NCBI GenBank assembly: GCA_050246915.1
Contig: JBFWVD010000019.1
Location: forward strand, 1-64,000
DNA length: 64,000 nt
DNA from: JBFWVD01 sp050246915
GTDB lineage: Bacteria > Actinomycetota > Acidimicrobiia > Acidimicrobiales > Ilumatobacteraceae
Direction of reading: 5' to 3'
Shown: positions 57,158-64,000 of the stretch, one piece after another
Position numbering within the stretch: position 1 is the stretch's first letter
Layout of the letters: every line of letters starts with the position of its first letter
Position numbers and translations under genes: made by a program
Notes under the pieces: generated by a model
Databases searched by the model: none
The model's input: the letters and a program-made list of their open reading frames with translations, nothing else
Told to the model about the DNA's origin: nothing

Positions 57158-58564
57158 TCAGTTCCGACGGTCGTCGCGAGCGAGGTGAGCGAGCAACCGG
57201 CCGCCTGCGAACACGCTGACCGACAGCACCAGAGCAGGCCCCGACATGGCGACGAGGAGGAACCAGTTGCCCGGTTTCCCCATGTCATCCGCGCCGGAGG
57301 TTTCGGACATGTCGATGCCGTCATGCCCGATCAACGTGCTGATCGCGATGGCGGCCAGAAGCGCCGACAACGCGAACCACGCGGCGTAGACGGCGCTGTC
57401 TCGTGCTGAGGTGGCCTCGGTAGCCGTGGTCCAACGCGTTGGCGTGGCATCAGGTAGGGCAGCCGCCGATCGCGTCAAGAGCGCAAGGAAGTACACCACC
57501 GATGCCGCGGTGATCATCGGTGCGGCGATCACGCCGAACAGGACCCAGTTGAAACTGCCCTCGGGCGAGGCTCTCCATTCGAAGAGTTGTCCGAACATCA
57601 TCCGTTCGTGCAGAGCAATCCCCGAAGCGCCCACTACAGCCATCGTCGCTGTCGCAATGGCGATGGCCCTCAGACGGCTCGCCGAGCGCTGTGGGCGGCT
57701 CGGTCCAACTCGCACTGCGTTCGCTGCGACGACCGCCGCAATGCCGATCAGCGCGACGGCGGACGCGGAACTGGCGAGCAGGGCCACGATCAGCCAGTTC
57801 GTCGAACCCCGCGGCCCTTGTGCGACCTCGGTCATCACAGCTTGGCCGGGAAGCCCGCTTTGACCGGGAACTCCGGCATCGACGACATGACCGACGACGG
57901 CACCGCCGACGGCGAGGAGCGCGGCCAGCGTGAGGTGAACGGCCAACCGACGCCGCAAGAACGTGGAATCGGCTCCGGAGCGAAAGCTGGTGTCCACGGT
58001 CCTCTCTCCCATGAGCACAGACACGGCGACGGCGGTCACGGCGGCCGCTGCGCTGGCCCAGAGCCAGTTGAACGACCAGCCCGGACCGCCGATGTCGTTC
58101 ATGTCGATGTTGCTCACACTCGGGTCATCTGCCCGGGGGTTGTGGAACACGGTGCCGACCGCAACGGCCATGACGACCGGCATCGCGCCGGTGATCGCCC
58201 GCGAGGTCGACGAGACGATCGCTGCCCGTGCTCGCTGCTCGCGCGCCACCAGCGGAGCGGATGACAACGCCCGTGCCAGACGGGAACACGCGACACAGAC
58301 GACAGCGGCGAGGGCGGCGGGAAATGCGACCATCAGCGCGAGCGCCCAGTTGAACTCTGCGGAGGCATCGCAGCCTTCACCGCAATGGCCCCCGGAACTC
58401 CAGATCGGTCCTTGAATCTTCAGGAGCGACGAGGCGGATCGACTCGCGCCCATCGCTGCGCCGGCCATCACTGCTAGTGCGATGCCGGTGGCGATCACGA
58501 TGACGGCGAGCGACCGCCACCAAGTGCTGTCGGTGGTTCTGGCTGTTGGCACGTCGTTCGCCAT
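57158..58564 (-). CDS. Membrane protein built of five related two-helix modules, unknown function
   Basis: The 468-residue protein has about ten helices arranged as five tandem modules of 80-95 residues. Each is a helix, a polar outside loop, then an Asn-Trp at the start of a second helix: AEFNW (NW at 72-73), WSFNW (166-167), GSTNW (256-257), GSFNW (339-340) and PGNW (433-434). The second helices are followed by an Arg-rich cytoplasmic turn. Loop 1 has a CxxxC pair; loop 2 and loop 5 are Asp-rich (SNIDMNDIGG, GIDMSETSGADDMG). ATG 58564 is immediately preceded by GGGAGG; an in-frame alternative lies 39 codons upstream. I do not know a matching family. Confidence 0.75.
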   Translation of the reverse strand: MANDVPTARTTDSTWWRSLAVIVIATGIALAVMAGAAMGASRSASSLLKIQGPIWSSGGHCGEGCDASAEFNWALALMVAFPAALAAVVCVACSRLARALSSAPLVAREQRARAAIVSSTSRAITGAMPVVMAVAVGTVFHNPRADDPSVSNIDMNDIGGPGWSFNWLWASAAAAVTAVAVSVLMGERTVDTSFRSGADSTFLRRRLAVHLTLAALLAVGGAVVGHVVDAGVPGQSGLPGQAVMTEVAQGPRGSTNWLIVALLASSASAVALIGIAAVVAANAVRVGPSRPQRSASRLRAIAIATATMAVVGASGIALHERMMFGQLFEWRASPEGSFNWVLFGVIAAPMITAASVVYFLALLTRSAAALPDATPTRWTTATEATSARDSAVYAAWFALSALLAAIAISTLIGHDGIDMSETSGADDMGKPGNWFLLVAMSGPALVLSVSVFAGGRLLAHLARDDRRN

Positions 58565-58845
58565 CCTCCCAAGCGCGCCGAGGTCCCATCGTGATGCCTG
58601 ACACAGCGCGTCGTACACCAGCAGTCGGCTCCACCCGGGCCGACGTGTGCCTCCAGTGTCGACCTGGGCATCGCGCTCCACCAGAGTCGTTGTGCCGCTT
58701 GTCCGCCAGGGCGCTCGCCGGTACCAGCGATCGCTCGCGTCTTCGCGCCCGGTTCGGTCGGGGGAGCATCTGCGACGTGTGGGCGTTCGCCTCTGGTGGA
58801 GCGGTCGTGAGGGGCGTGCAATGGCGGTGAGGAAAGGAGTTCGTC
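58565..58845. other. 281-base divergent intergenic region
   Basis: No convincing gene. It separates the five-module membrane protein from the 68-residue ORF and must hold promoters for both, but I see no clear TAnnnT box adjacent to either start. The right side ends with the strong AAAGGAG ribosome site at 58833-58839. Confidence 0.4.
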
Positions 58846-59052
58846 ATGACGAACAAGAAGCTCCCTCACCGCAATGAACCCAGCACGAGCCCTGAACACG
58901 ATCCGGCCCACGCCGAAGGCCATCGTCATCTCGCCCCACCTCCGGAGTTCGATCGACCGGTCGACCCGAGTGCGAGCAAGGCGCCGAAGAATCGACCGTG
59001 GGTCCCGAGGAGCAGCTTCGTCGGTCGCATCCGTCGCTCGCCGCACCAGTGA
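58846..59052 (+). CDS. 68-residue basic, probably disordered protein
   Basis: ATG at 58846 follows AAAGGAG by six bases, one of the best ribosome sites in the window. That is the main reason to accept the gene. The product is His/Pro/Arg/Lys-rich (HRNEPSTSPEHDPAHAEGHRH..., then KAPKNRPWVPRSSFVGRIRR) without hydrophobic core, signal peptide or cysteines. Carbamate kinase begins 84 bases later. The function is unknown; a short RNA- or membrane-binding peptide is conceivable. Confidence 0.5.
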   Translation: MTNKKLPHRNEPSTSPEHDPAHAEGHRHLAPPPEFDRPVDPSASKAPKNRPWVPRSSFVGRIRRSPHQ

Positions 59053-59135
59053 CGCCATTGGACTGGGCGACGACCAACTCCATGACCTGCCGGTGACGAT
59101 GACCGGTCAGCACGTCGGTACAGGAGGTCAACGAC

Positions 59136-60101
59136 ATGAACGTGAGCGATTGCATCGTGGTCGGCCTCGGGGGGAACGCGCTGAACCGGCGGAACGAGCC
59201 GTTCACGCTGCAGCATCAACGTGAACGGCTCACTGCCGCCGCCGCGGCATTGATCCCCGCGCTCGACGGTTCGCCCGCAGTGATCACCCACGGCAACGGT
59301 CCACAGATCGGAGCGTTGGCCGTGCGGGCGTCGAGAGACGCCTCACTCGACGAGCCGCTCGATGTGCTCGGCGCCGAATCGGACGCCATGATCGGCTACG
59401 AGCTCGAGCTGGCATTGCGATCGGTGGCACCAAGCCGCGAGATCGTGATGGTGTTGACCGCCACCGAGGTCGATCTCCGAGACCGCGCGTTCATCGCGCC
59501 CAGCAAGCCCATCGGCCCGCTGTACTCCGCCGAGACCGCGCGGCGATGGGCCGACGAACACGGCTGGACCATGGCTCCCGAACCGACAGCTGGCAACGCG
59601 GACGCAGATACCGGCGCGAACGGGCGATGGCGGCGTGTCGTGCCCTCGCCTGAGCCGGTGTGCATCGTCGAACTCGGTGCCATCGCACGATTGATCGACG
59701 CCGGGGTCACCGTGATCTGTGCCGGCGGGGGAGGGGTGCCCGTGGTGCGGGGCCTCGACGGCGAGCTGCACGGTGTCGAAGCAGTGGTCGACAAGGACCT
59801 GTCCAGCGCGCTGTTGGCCATCGGCGTGAGGGCGCGTCAATTCGTCTTGCTCACCGACGTGCCGGGAGTGATGCGTGGCTTCGGCACCGCACAGGCCACG
59901 GTGATCGATCATCTGACGGTGAGTGAGGCCAGGGCGCTCGACCTCGCACCCGGATCGATGGGCCCCAAGGTCGAGGCGTGCTGTCGCTTCGCCCAAGCGA
60001 CCGGTCGCTCCGCAGTGATCGGTTCGCTCGACGACGTGGGCAACGTGATGGCCGGCCGCTCCGGCACCCGAATCGATCGTTGTCGGAGCGTCGAGTCATG
60101 A
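59136..60101 (+). CDS. arcC: Carbamate kinase
   Basis: Interconverts carbamoyl phosphate plus ADP with carbamate plus ATP. The 321-residue amino-acid-kinase-fold protein has VVGLGGNALNRR, ITHGNGPQIGALA, GAESDAMIGYELELAL, VICAGGGGVPVV, VVDKDLSSALLA and LTDVPGVMRGFG. It ends GSMGPKVEACCRFAQATGRSAVIGSL. The ATG follows AGGAGGT by eight bases. No arginine deiminase or ornithine carbamoyltransferase gene is in view. Instead it overlaps a COG2403-type gene by four bases, so the two are cotranslated. Confidence 0.95.
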   Translation: MNVSDCIVVGLGGNALNRRNEPFTLQHQRERLTAAAAALIPALDGSPAVITHGNGPQIGALAVRASRDASLDEPLDVLGAESDAMIGYELELALRSVAPSREIVMVLTATEVDLRDRAFIAPSKPIGPLYSAETARRWADEHGWTMAPEPTAGNADADTGANGRWRRVVPSPEPVCIVELGAIARLIDAGVTVICAGGGGVPVVRGLDGELHGVEAVVDKDLSSALLAIGVRARQFVLLTDVPGVMRGFGTAQATVIDHLTVSEARALDLAPGSMGPKVEACCRFAQATGRSAVIGSLDDVGNVMAGRSGTRIDRCRSVES

Positions 60102-61525
60102 ACGCCGTGACCCAGCCGCACACACAGACCCACACACAGACACAGGCACAGACACGACACGATCGCCACCGCATCGTGATCTGCGGCGCTGGCGGTCGCG
60201 ACTTCCACAACTTCAACACGGTCTATCGCGATGACCCGACCTATGAGGTCGTGGCATTCACCGCTTCGCAGATACCCGGCATCGACGACCGCTGGTATCC
60301 GCCGTCGTTGGCCGGGCCGCTCTACCCGCGTGGCATCCCCATCGTGCCAGAGCGGACGTTGGGCGAGGTGCTCGCCGCATCATGTGTCGATGAGGTCGTG
60401 CTCGCGTACTCCGATCTGCGCCACGTCGACGTCATGCACATCGCGTCGATCGCCCTCGCTGCCGGCGCCGACTTCCAGCTGCTCGGACCGCGTTCGACCA
60501 TGATCGATCTGCCGGTGCCGGTGCCGGTGCTGGCGGTGTGCGCGGCTCGCACCGGGTCGGGCAAAAGTCAGATCAGCCGCTATCTCGCCCGACTGCTTCG
60601 CGCATCGGGACGCGAGGTGGCTTTCGTACGACATCCCATGCCGTACGGGAACCTGCAGGCGATGCGAGTTCAACGCTTCGTGACCATGGGTGATCTCGAG
60701 GCCGCTCGCGTCACCATCGAAGAACGCGAGGAGTACGAGGAGCCACTGCGTCACGGCGTCACGGTGTTTGCCGGTGTCGACTATGCCGAGGTCGGTGCAG
60801 CAGCGGCCGCGCAATGTGATGTGGTGGTGTGGGATGGGGGCAACAACGACTTCCCCTTCTTCACTCCCGACCTGTTGATAGCGGTCGTCGACGCGCTGCG
60901 ACCTGGTCACGAGCTCGAATACCACCCCGGCGAGGCAGTGGTGCGCATGGCTGACGTGGTGGTGGTGAACAAGGTCGACGCAGCCCCAGTTGACGCGGTC
61001 GAACGGGTTCTTGCCGACGTGGCGATGCTGAACCCGAACGCCATCGTCGTGCGTACGAGCTCACCGGTCACGCTCGATCCCGGGCCGCCGTTGTCGGGGA
61101 TGAACGTCGTGGTGGTGGAGGACGGCCCGACCATCACCCACGGCGGGATGCCCTTCGGTGCTGGGATGGTGGCGGCCAGCGCAGCCGGGGCGAAGGTCAT
61201 CGATCCGCGTCGCTTCGCCGTTGGTTCGGTGGCCGCGACGTTCGCGTCGTTTCCCCACATCGGCCACGTGATTGCGGCGATGGGATACAGCGCCGAGCAG
61301 ATGGGCGATCTGCGCGCCACATTGGAGGCGAGCGGTTGCGATGCCGTGGTGTGCGGCACCCCGGTCGATCTGGGCCGCCTCCTGCGACTGACGCGCCCGG
61401 TCCGGCAAGCCCGCTACGACGTGGCCGATGCCGGAAGCCCGTCGCTCGATGAGGTGCTGGCGAGGTTCCTCGACGGCGTCACACCCGGGGGAGCATCGAC
61501 ACGACGCTGGCGAGGGTCCAGATGA
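60098..61525 (+). CDS. COG2403-family P-loop protein, cyclic 2,3-diphosphoglycerate synthetase-like
   Basis: The 475-residue protein overlaps arcC (ATGA). After a short HTQ-rich tail it has a Rossmann-like start RIVICGAGGRDFHNFNTVYRDD, then VVAFTASQIPGIDDRWYP, a P-loop in CAARTGSGKSQISRYLARLL, VRHPMPYGNL, VFAGVDYAEV, VVWDGGNNDFPFF and ADVVVVNKVD. This is the pattern I associate with COG2403, whose archaeal members include cyclic 2,3-diphosphoglycerate synthetase. The bacterial arcC-linked members are not functionally assigned as far as I know. The last 47 bases overlap a convergent membrane protein gene. Confidence 0.82.
   Translation: MNAVTQPHTQTHTQTQAQTRHDRHRIVICGAGGRDFHNFNTVYRDDPTYEVVAFTASQIPGIDDRWYPPSLAGPLYPRGIPIVPERTLGEVLAASCVDEVVLAYSDLRHVDVMHIASIALAAGADFQLLGPRSTMIDLPVPVPVLAVCAARTGSGKSQISRYLARLLRASGREVAFVRHPMPYGNLQAMRVQRFVTMGDLEAARVTIEEREEYEEPLRHGVTVFAGVDYAEVGAAAAAQCDVVVWDGGNNDFPFFTPDLLIAVVDALRPGHELEYHPGEAVVRMADVVVVNKVDAAPVDAVERVLADVAMLNPNAIVVRTSSPVTLDPGPPLSGMNVVVVEDGPTITHGGMPFGAGMVAASAAGAKVIDPRRFAVGSVAATFASFPHIGHVIAAMGYSAEQMGDLRATLEASGCDAVVCGTPVDLGRLLRLTRPVRQARYDVADAGSPSLDEVLARFLDGVTPGGASTRRWRGSR
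60119..60160 (+). repeat. CACAGA-type hexanucleotide tract at the 5' end of the COG2403 gene
   Basis: Irregular repeats of CACACAGAC/CACAGA encode a PHTQTHTQTQAQTRH stretch (codons 8-22). Six-base units keep frame, so length changes would alter only the tail. Confidence 0.75.
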
Positions 61526-62159
61526 CGAACGCCGCGATGCCGCCGACCTTGAACGCATCGTCAATCACGTTTCCCCAGCTGTAGATGGCTTGACCGCTCA
61601 GGTCCTCGGTGAGATCGGTCAGCGCCGAACCGGCCAACAACGTGAGGCTCAACACGACCGGCGCGAAGGTCCCGAGGCGCTGCCAGGGTCTGGTCACGGC
61701 AAGCCAAGCCAACCCGATGAGGCCGTAGAAGCCGATGACGGCCACCGCTGCGGCATCGCCGACGTCACCGACGGCCTCGTGGATGAGGAACGCGTCGTCG
61801 CAGCACAGCACCAGAGCGAGCACGGCGTTGGCGGCGGCGATGCGCGCCGCGCGGTGACGCTGGCTGCGTTCGGACACCATCGCGGTCACCACGAACGCTC
61901 CGACGCACGTGGCCCAGCAGATGACGCCGAGTTGAGAGATGGCTCCGTTCGTTGCCCTCGATCCAGTCACGGCGGAGGGGTCCCGGGTGAGACGCAACAC
62001 ATCGATGCCCGCCTGGTGGCCGAGCAGGATCGCGCCTGTGCTGGTCGCCGCTGCCCCGGCGGCGAGCAGCGTCCACGTTCCGATCAGACCTGGTGGGGTT
62101 CGACCATCGTCGGTCTCATCGAGCCCTGCCTCATCTCTGCTCACCCGTTCACTCCGCAC
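61479..62159 (-). CDS. Integral membrane protein with conserved Asp/His/Glu motif
   Basis: A 226-residue protein with about seven helices. Polar residues sit within membrane segments: CCDDAFLIHEAVGD in the middle and LTEDLSG...DDAFKVGGIAAFVIWT near the end. Paired DDxFxxHE and DDxxKxxG signatures suggest a metal- or proton-handling site. I have a faint recollection of a family of uncharacterised bacterial membrane proteins with this pattern but no name. GTG 62159 is assumed; GTG 62144 is an alternative. The 3' end overlaps the COG2403 gene antisense. Confidence 0.7.
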   Translation of the reverse strand: MRSERVSRDEAGLDETDDGRTPPGLIGTWTLLAAGAAATSTGAILLGHQAGIDVLRLTRDPSAVTGSRATNGAISQLGVICWATCVGAFVVTAMVSERSQRHRAARIAAANAVLALVLCCDDAFLIHEAVGDVGDAAAVAVIGFYGLIGLAWLAVTRPWQRLGTFAPVVLSLTLLAGSALTDLTEDLSGQAIYSWGNVIDDAFKVGGIAAFVIWTLASVVSMLPRV

Positions 62160-62377
62160 TGTGTTGTTCGCCCCGGGGTTCAGCCGCGCTGGACTCCGCT
62201 CCTCGGTTGCACATCGGTCGCAGCAGAGCTGTCGTGAGGGTCAACACGGTGTTGTTTCGTCGCCTTTCGTGTATAGCCCGATCGCGCGGAGGGTGATTGT
62301 GTGGGCACGGCAACCTTGTTCTTTACAAATACCGAAGGTGTAGTTCCGCGACCGGTTCATCTCACTCGCTTAGAACA

Positions 62378-64000
62378 GTGCCCGTGCGGAGGACCTTTGC
62401 GGTGGTCAGCTTTGTGCTGTTCGCAATTGCGGGCCCGATGGTTTTCGAATCATCGCTGTTCGCTGCGCGCAGCGACTTCGGGAACCCGTGGGAAGCGAAC
62501 TCCCGGCTGGTGTGGAACTGGCGTCTGCCGGCCACGACCGCCACCCATCCCAACTCCGATGCGTATCGGACCACGTTGGTGAACGCCCTTCGTGCACCGG
62601 GGGCCTACAACACCCAGGAGAGCATCTGGCCCAACACGTCGGGCTTCACGGCTCCGACCTACGTGGTCGACTCCTCCACCCCGCGACGCACCGTCGAGGT
62701 GACCGATTGCTACGCGGGCACGGCGGCCACCGGACGCACCGTGAACGCGTCGCAGACCGCCGCCCTCAATGCCAATGGCGGTGTGCGCATCCCCGAAGGA
62801 GCGCGAACCTCACCGGCTGCCGACCACGAGCTCGTGGTGTACGACACCACCGACGACACGCTGTACGAGTTCTGGATGATGCTCGAGCCGTATCAGACCA
62901 TCAACGACGCTCAGGTGGGCCCGAGCGTCCAGGTGAACGTCTCGGGCAACTACCAGGCATGCACCGCCGGTGTGATGCCCAACTTCTCCACCTCGGCGAC
63001 CGGCCGGTTCATCGACACGCCCGGCTACAGCGGCGGCCTGTGGGGCACTGCGGCGACGGGGCTGAGCTACACCGGCGGCCGTATCACCCCGCTCGATCTC
63101 CAGCGCGGTGAGATCCGCCACGCGATCGACATCGCGCTGCCGTGGAACCTGCACGCCAGCGCTGCTACCTACCCGGCGTGGCGCTACGACCAGGGCATCT
63201 GCCCCATCGCGCAGTGCCCGGCCGAAGGCCAGCGTTTCCGTCTGCCCGCCGATGTCGACCTCTCCGGCATCACCAACCCGTTTGCGCGCATGGTGGCAGT
63301 GGCGCTGCGGGACTACGGCGCCATCGTGAACGACACGTCGGGCAAGATCTCGATGCGATTCGACAGCTCGGTCGGCTTCACCTCGATGGGTGAGGCTGAT
63401 CCGTGGCCAGGTCTGTTCAGCCAGTTGGGCATCGACTACTCGGGCAGCCTCTACGCGAACCAGTCCCGGGTACGCGCCGCGTTGGCACAGATCCCGTTCG
63501 AGCGCCTCGAGTTCCTACCTGCCGCATGGCGCGGCGAGGCGGCCACGGGCACCGCCACGACGCAGCCTCCGGCTCCGGTGACGACCGCGGCGCCTGCTAC
63601 CACGGCGGCACCGGCCACCACGGCTCCGGCCGCCACCGCCACCACCCGAGTGGTGACCACGACTCGTCCGGCCGCCGCGGTGGCCCCGACAGGATCTGGC
63701 ACTGCGACCACGTCGGGCGCAGCCGCCACCTCGACCGGATCGGTATCGACGAATCCCGCACCGTCGACCGGGGTTGGGCCGTCGGGTGGTGCGACAGGTG
63801 CCTCGGCGCCCGCCGCTGCGACGAGCGCGTCCTCAGGGCTCGACGCAGCGGCGACGGCATCGGCCCCGACCGGTAACGGCACCGCCGCATCGTCGACCGG
63901 TTCGTCGGGTTCCACCGGCGCTGCCCCGGCGGTGTCCAGCGCCCTGTCGTCGGGTGGGACGAGCGGGGCCATCGGCAGCGCCATCGATCCGGCGTCGAGC
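62378..64000 (+). CDS. Large secreted protein with Ala/Thr/Ser-rich tail (3' end outside window)
   Basis: The frame opens at GTG 62378 (or 62384) and stays open to the last base: 541 codons without a stop. A signal peptide (RRTFAVVSFVLFAIAGPMVFE) is followed by a secreted domain of about 360 residues. Its features are YEFWMML, GGLWGTAATGLSYTGG, LDLQRGEIRHAIDIALPW, RFRLPADVDLSG and MVAVALRDYGAIVNDTSG. Several such strings recall a secreted carbohydrate- or cell-wall-associated domain seen in actinobacteria, but I cannot name it. From about residue 390 on the chain is a low-complexity Ala/Thr/Ser/Pro/Gly tail, as in wall-anchored or glycosylated proteins. The C-terminus is not visible. Confidence 0.8.
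   Translation, partial: MPVRRTFAVVSFVLFAIAGPMVFESSLFAARSDFGNPWEANSRLVWNWRLPATTATHPNSDAYRTTLVNALRAPGAYNTQESIWPNTSGFTAPTYVVDSSTPRRTVEVTDCYAGTAATGRTVNASQTAALNANGGVRIPEGARTSPAADHELVVYDTTDDTLYEFWMMLEPYQTINDAQVGPSVQVNVSGNYQACTAGVMPNFSTSATGRFIDTPGYSGGLWGTAATGLSYTGGRITPLDLQRGEIRHAIDIALPWNLHASAATYPAWRYDQGICPIAQCPAEGQRFRLPADVDLSGITNPFARMVAVALRDYGAIVNDTSGKISMRFDSSVGFTSMGEADPWPGLFSQLGIDYSGSLYANQSRVRAALAQIPFERLEFLPAAWRGEAATGTATTQPPAPVTTAAPATTAAPATTAPAATATTRVVTTTRPAAAVAPTGSGTATTSGAAATSTGSVSTNPAPSTGVGPSGGATGASAPAAATSASSGLDAAATASAPTGNGTAASSTGSSGSTGAAPAVSSALSSGGTSGAIGSAIDPASS

Noticed and set aside
1..64000. tRNA, rRNA, CRISPR arrays, insertion sequences and phage genes
   Set aside because: Gaps between genes are short and none shows a cloverleaf, spaced direct-repeat array, transposase or integrase; the short tandem repeats present are not CRISPR-like.

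Overview
The window is a high-GC actinobacterial chromosome segment, most plausibly from the class Acidimicrobiia (Ilumatobacter-like). That placement is inferred from gene content, not from a marker tree. Supporting genes include mycothiol synthesis (mshC), phosphatidylinositol mannoside synthesis (pgsA, patA, pimA), an InhA-type enoyl reductase, an F420:NADP reductase-like protein, demethylmenaquinone genes, and the order pdxS-pdxT-yebC-ruvCAB-queA-tgt-yajC-secDF-apt-relA. I see no rRNA, tRNA, CRISPR array, insertion sequence or phage gene, so this looks like core chromosome with a few lineage-specific insertions.

Layout. 1-1.2 kb: the 3' part of dnaE. 1.3-5 kb: small secreted proteins, an ECF sigma factor with an overlapping membrane partner, and an SDR oxidoreductase. 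5-11.4 kb: acyl-CoA dehydrogenase, a nitroreductase, a YyaL-type thioredoxin-domain protein and an MFS exporter. 11.5-18.6 kb: a menaquinone cluster (menE, menA, menH, menD, menF, menG) arranged in divergent and convergent pairs. 19-23.5 kb: fabI/inhA, npdG-like, mshC, plsC and a lipoprotein with a truncated paralog beside it. 23.6-28.5 kb: thrS-HIT-orf-pgsA-patA, the conserved PIM-lipid block. 28.5-38.9 kb: an accessory stretch with a two-component system, apbE, nitroreductase, an Eis-type acetyltransferase, an EAL phosphodiesterase with a degenerate GGDEF domain, and an HDAC-family amidohydrolase. It separates pimA (38.9 kb) from the rest of the PIM genes. 40-42.8 kb: lemA-htpX-DUF3048. 42.9-57.1 kb: vitamin B6, Holliday-junction, queuosine, Sec and stringent-response genes. 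57.2-64 kb: a five-module membrane protein, a carbamate kinase/COG2403 gene pair, and a large secreted protein that runs off the window.

A theme visible across the window is transcription starting at or next to the start codon. At least fifteen genes carry a TAnnnT hexamer ending 6-8 bases before an ATG or GTG, the geometry expected for leaderless mRNAs. This feature also settles several start codons. One promoter appears to launch an 8-codon leaderless mini-ORF whose stop overlaps the next start.

The most unusual items are: a MenH hydrolase with histone-H1-like KKAAx tails; a membrane protein made of five related modules, each with an Asn-Trp signature; the carbamate kinase/COG2403 pair; the overlapping mini-ORF; and several short tandem repeats placed at translation or promoter sites.
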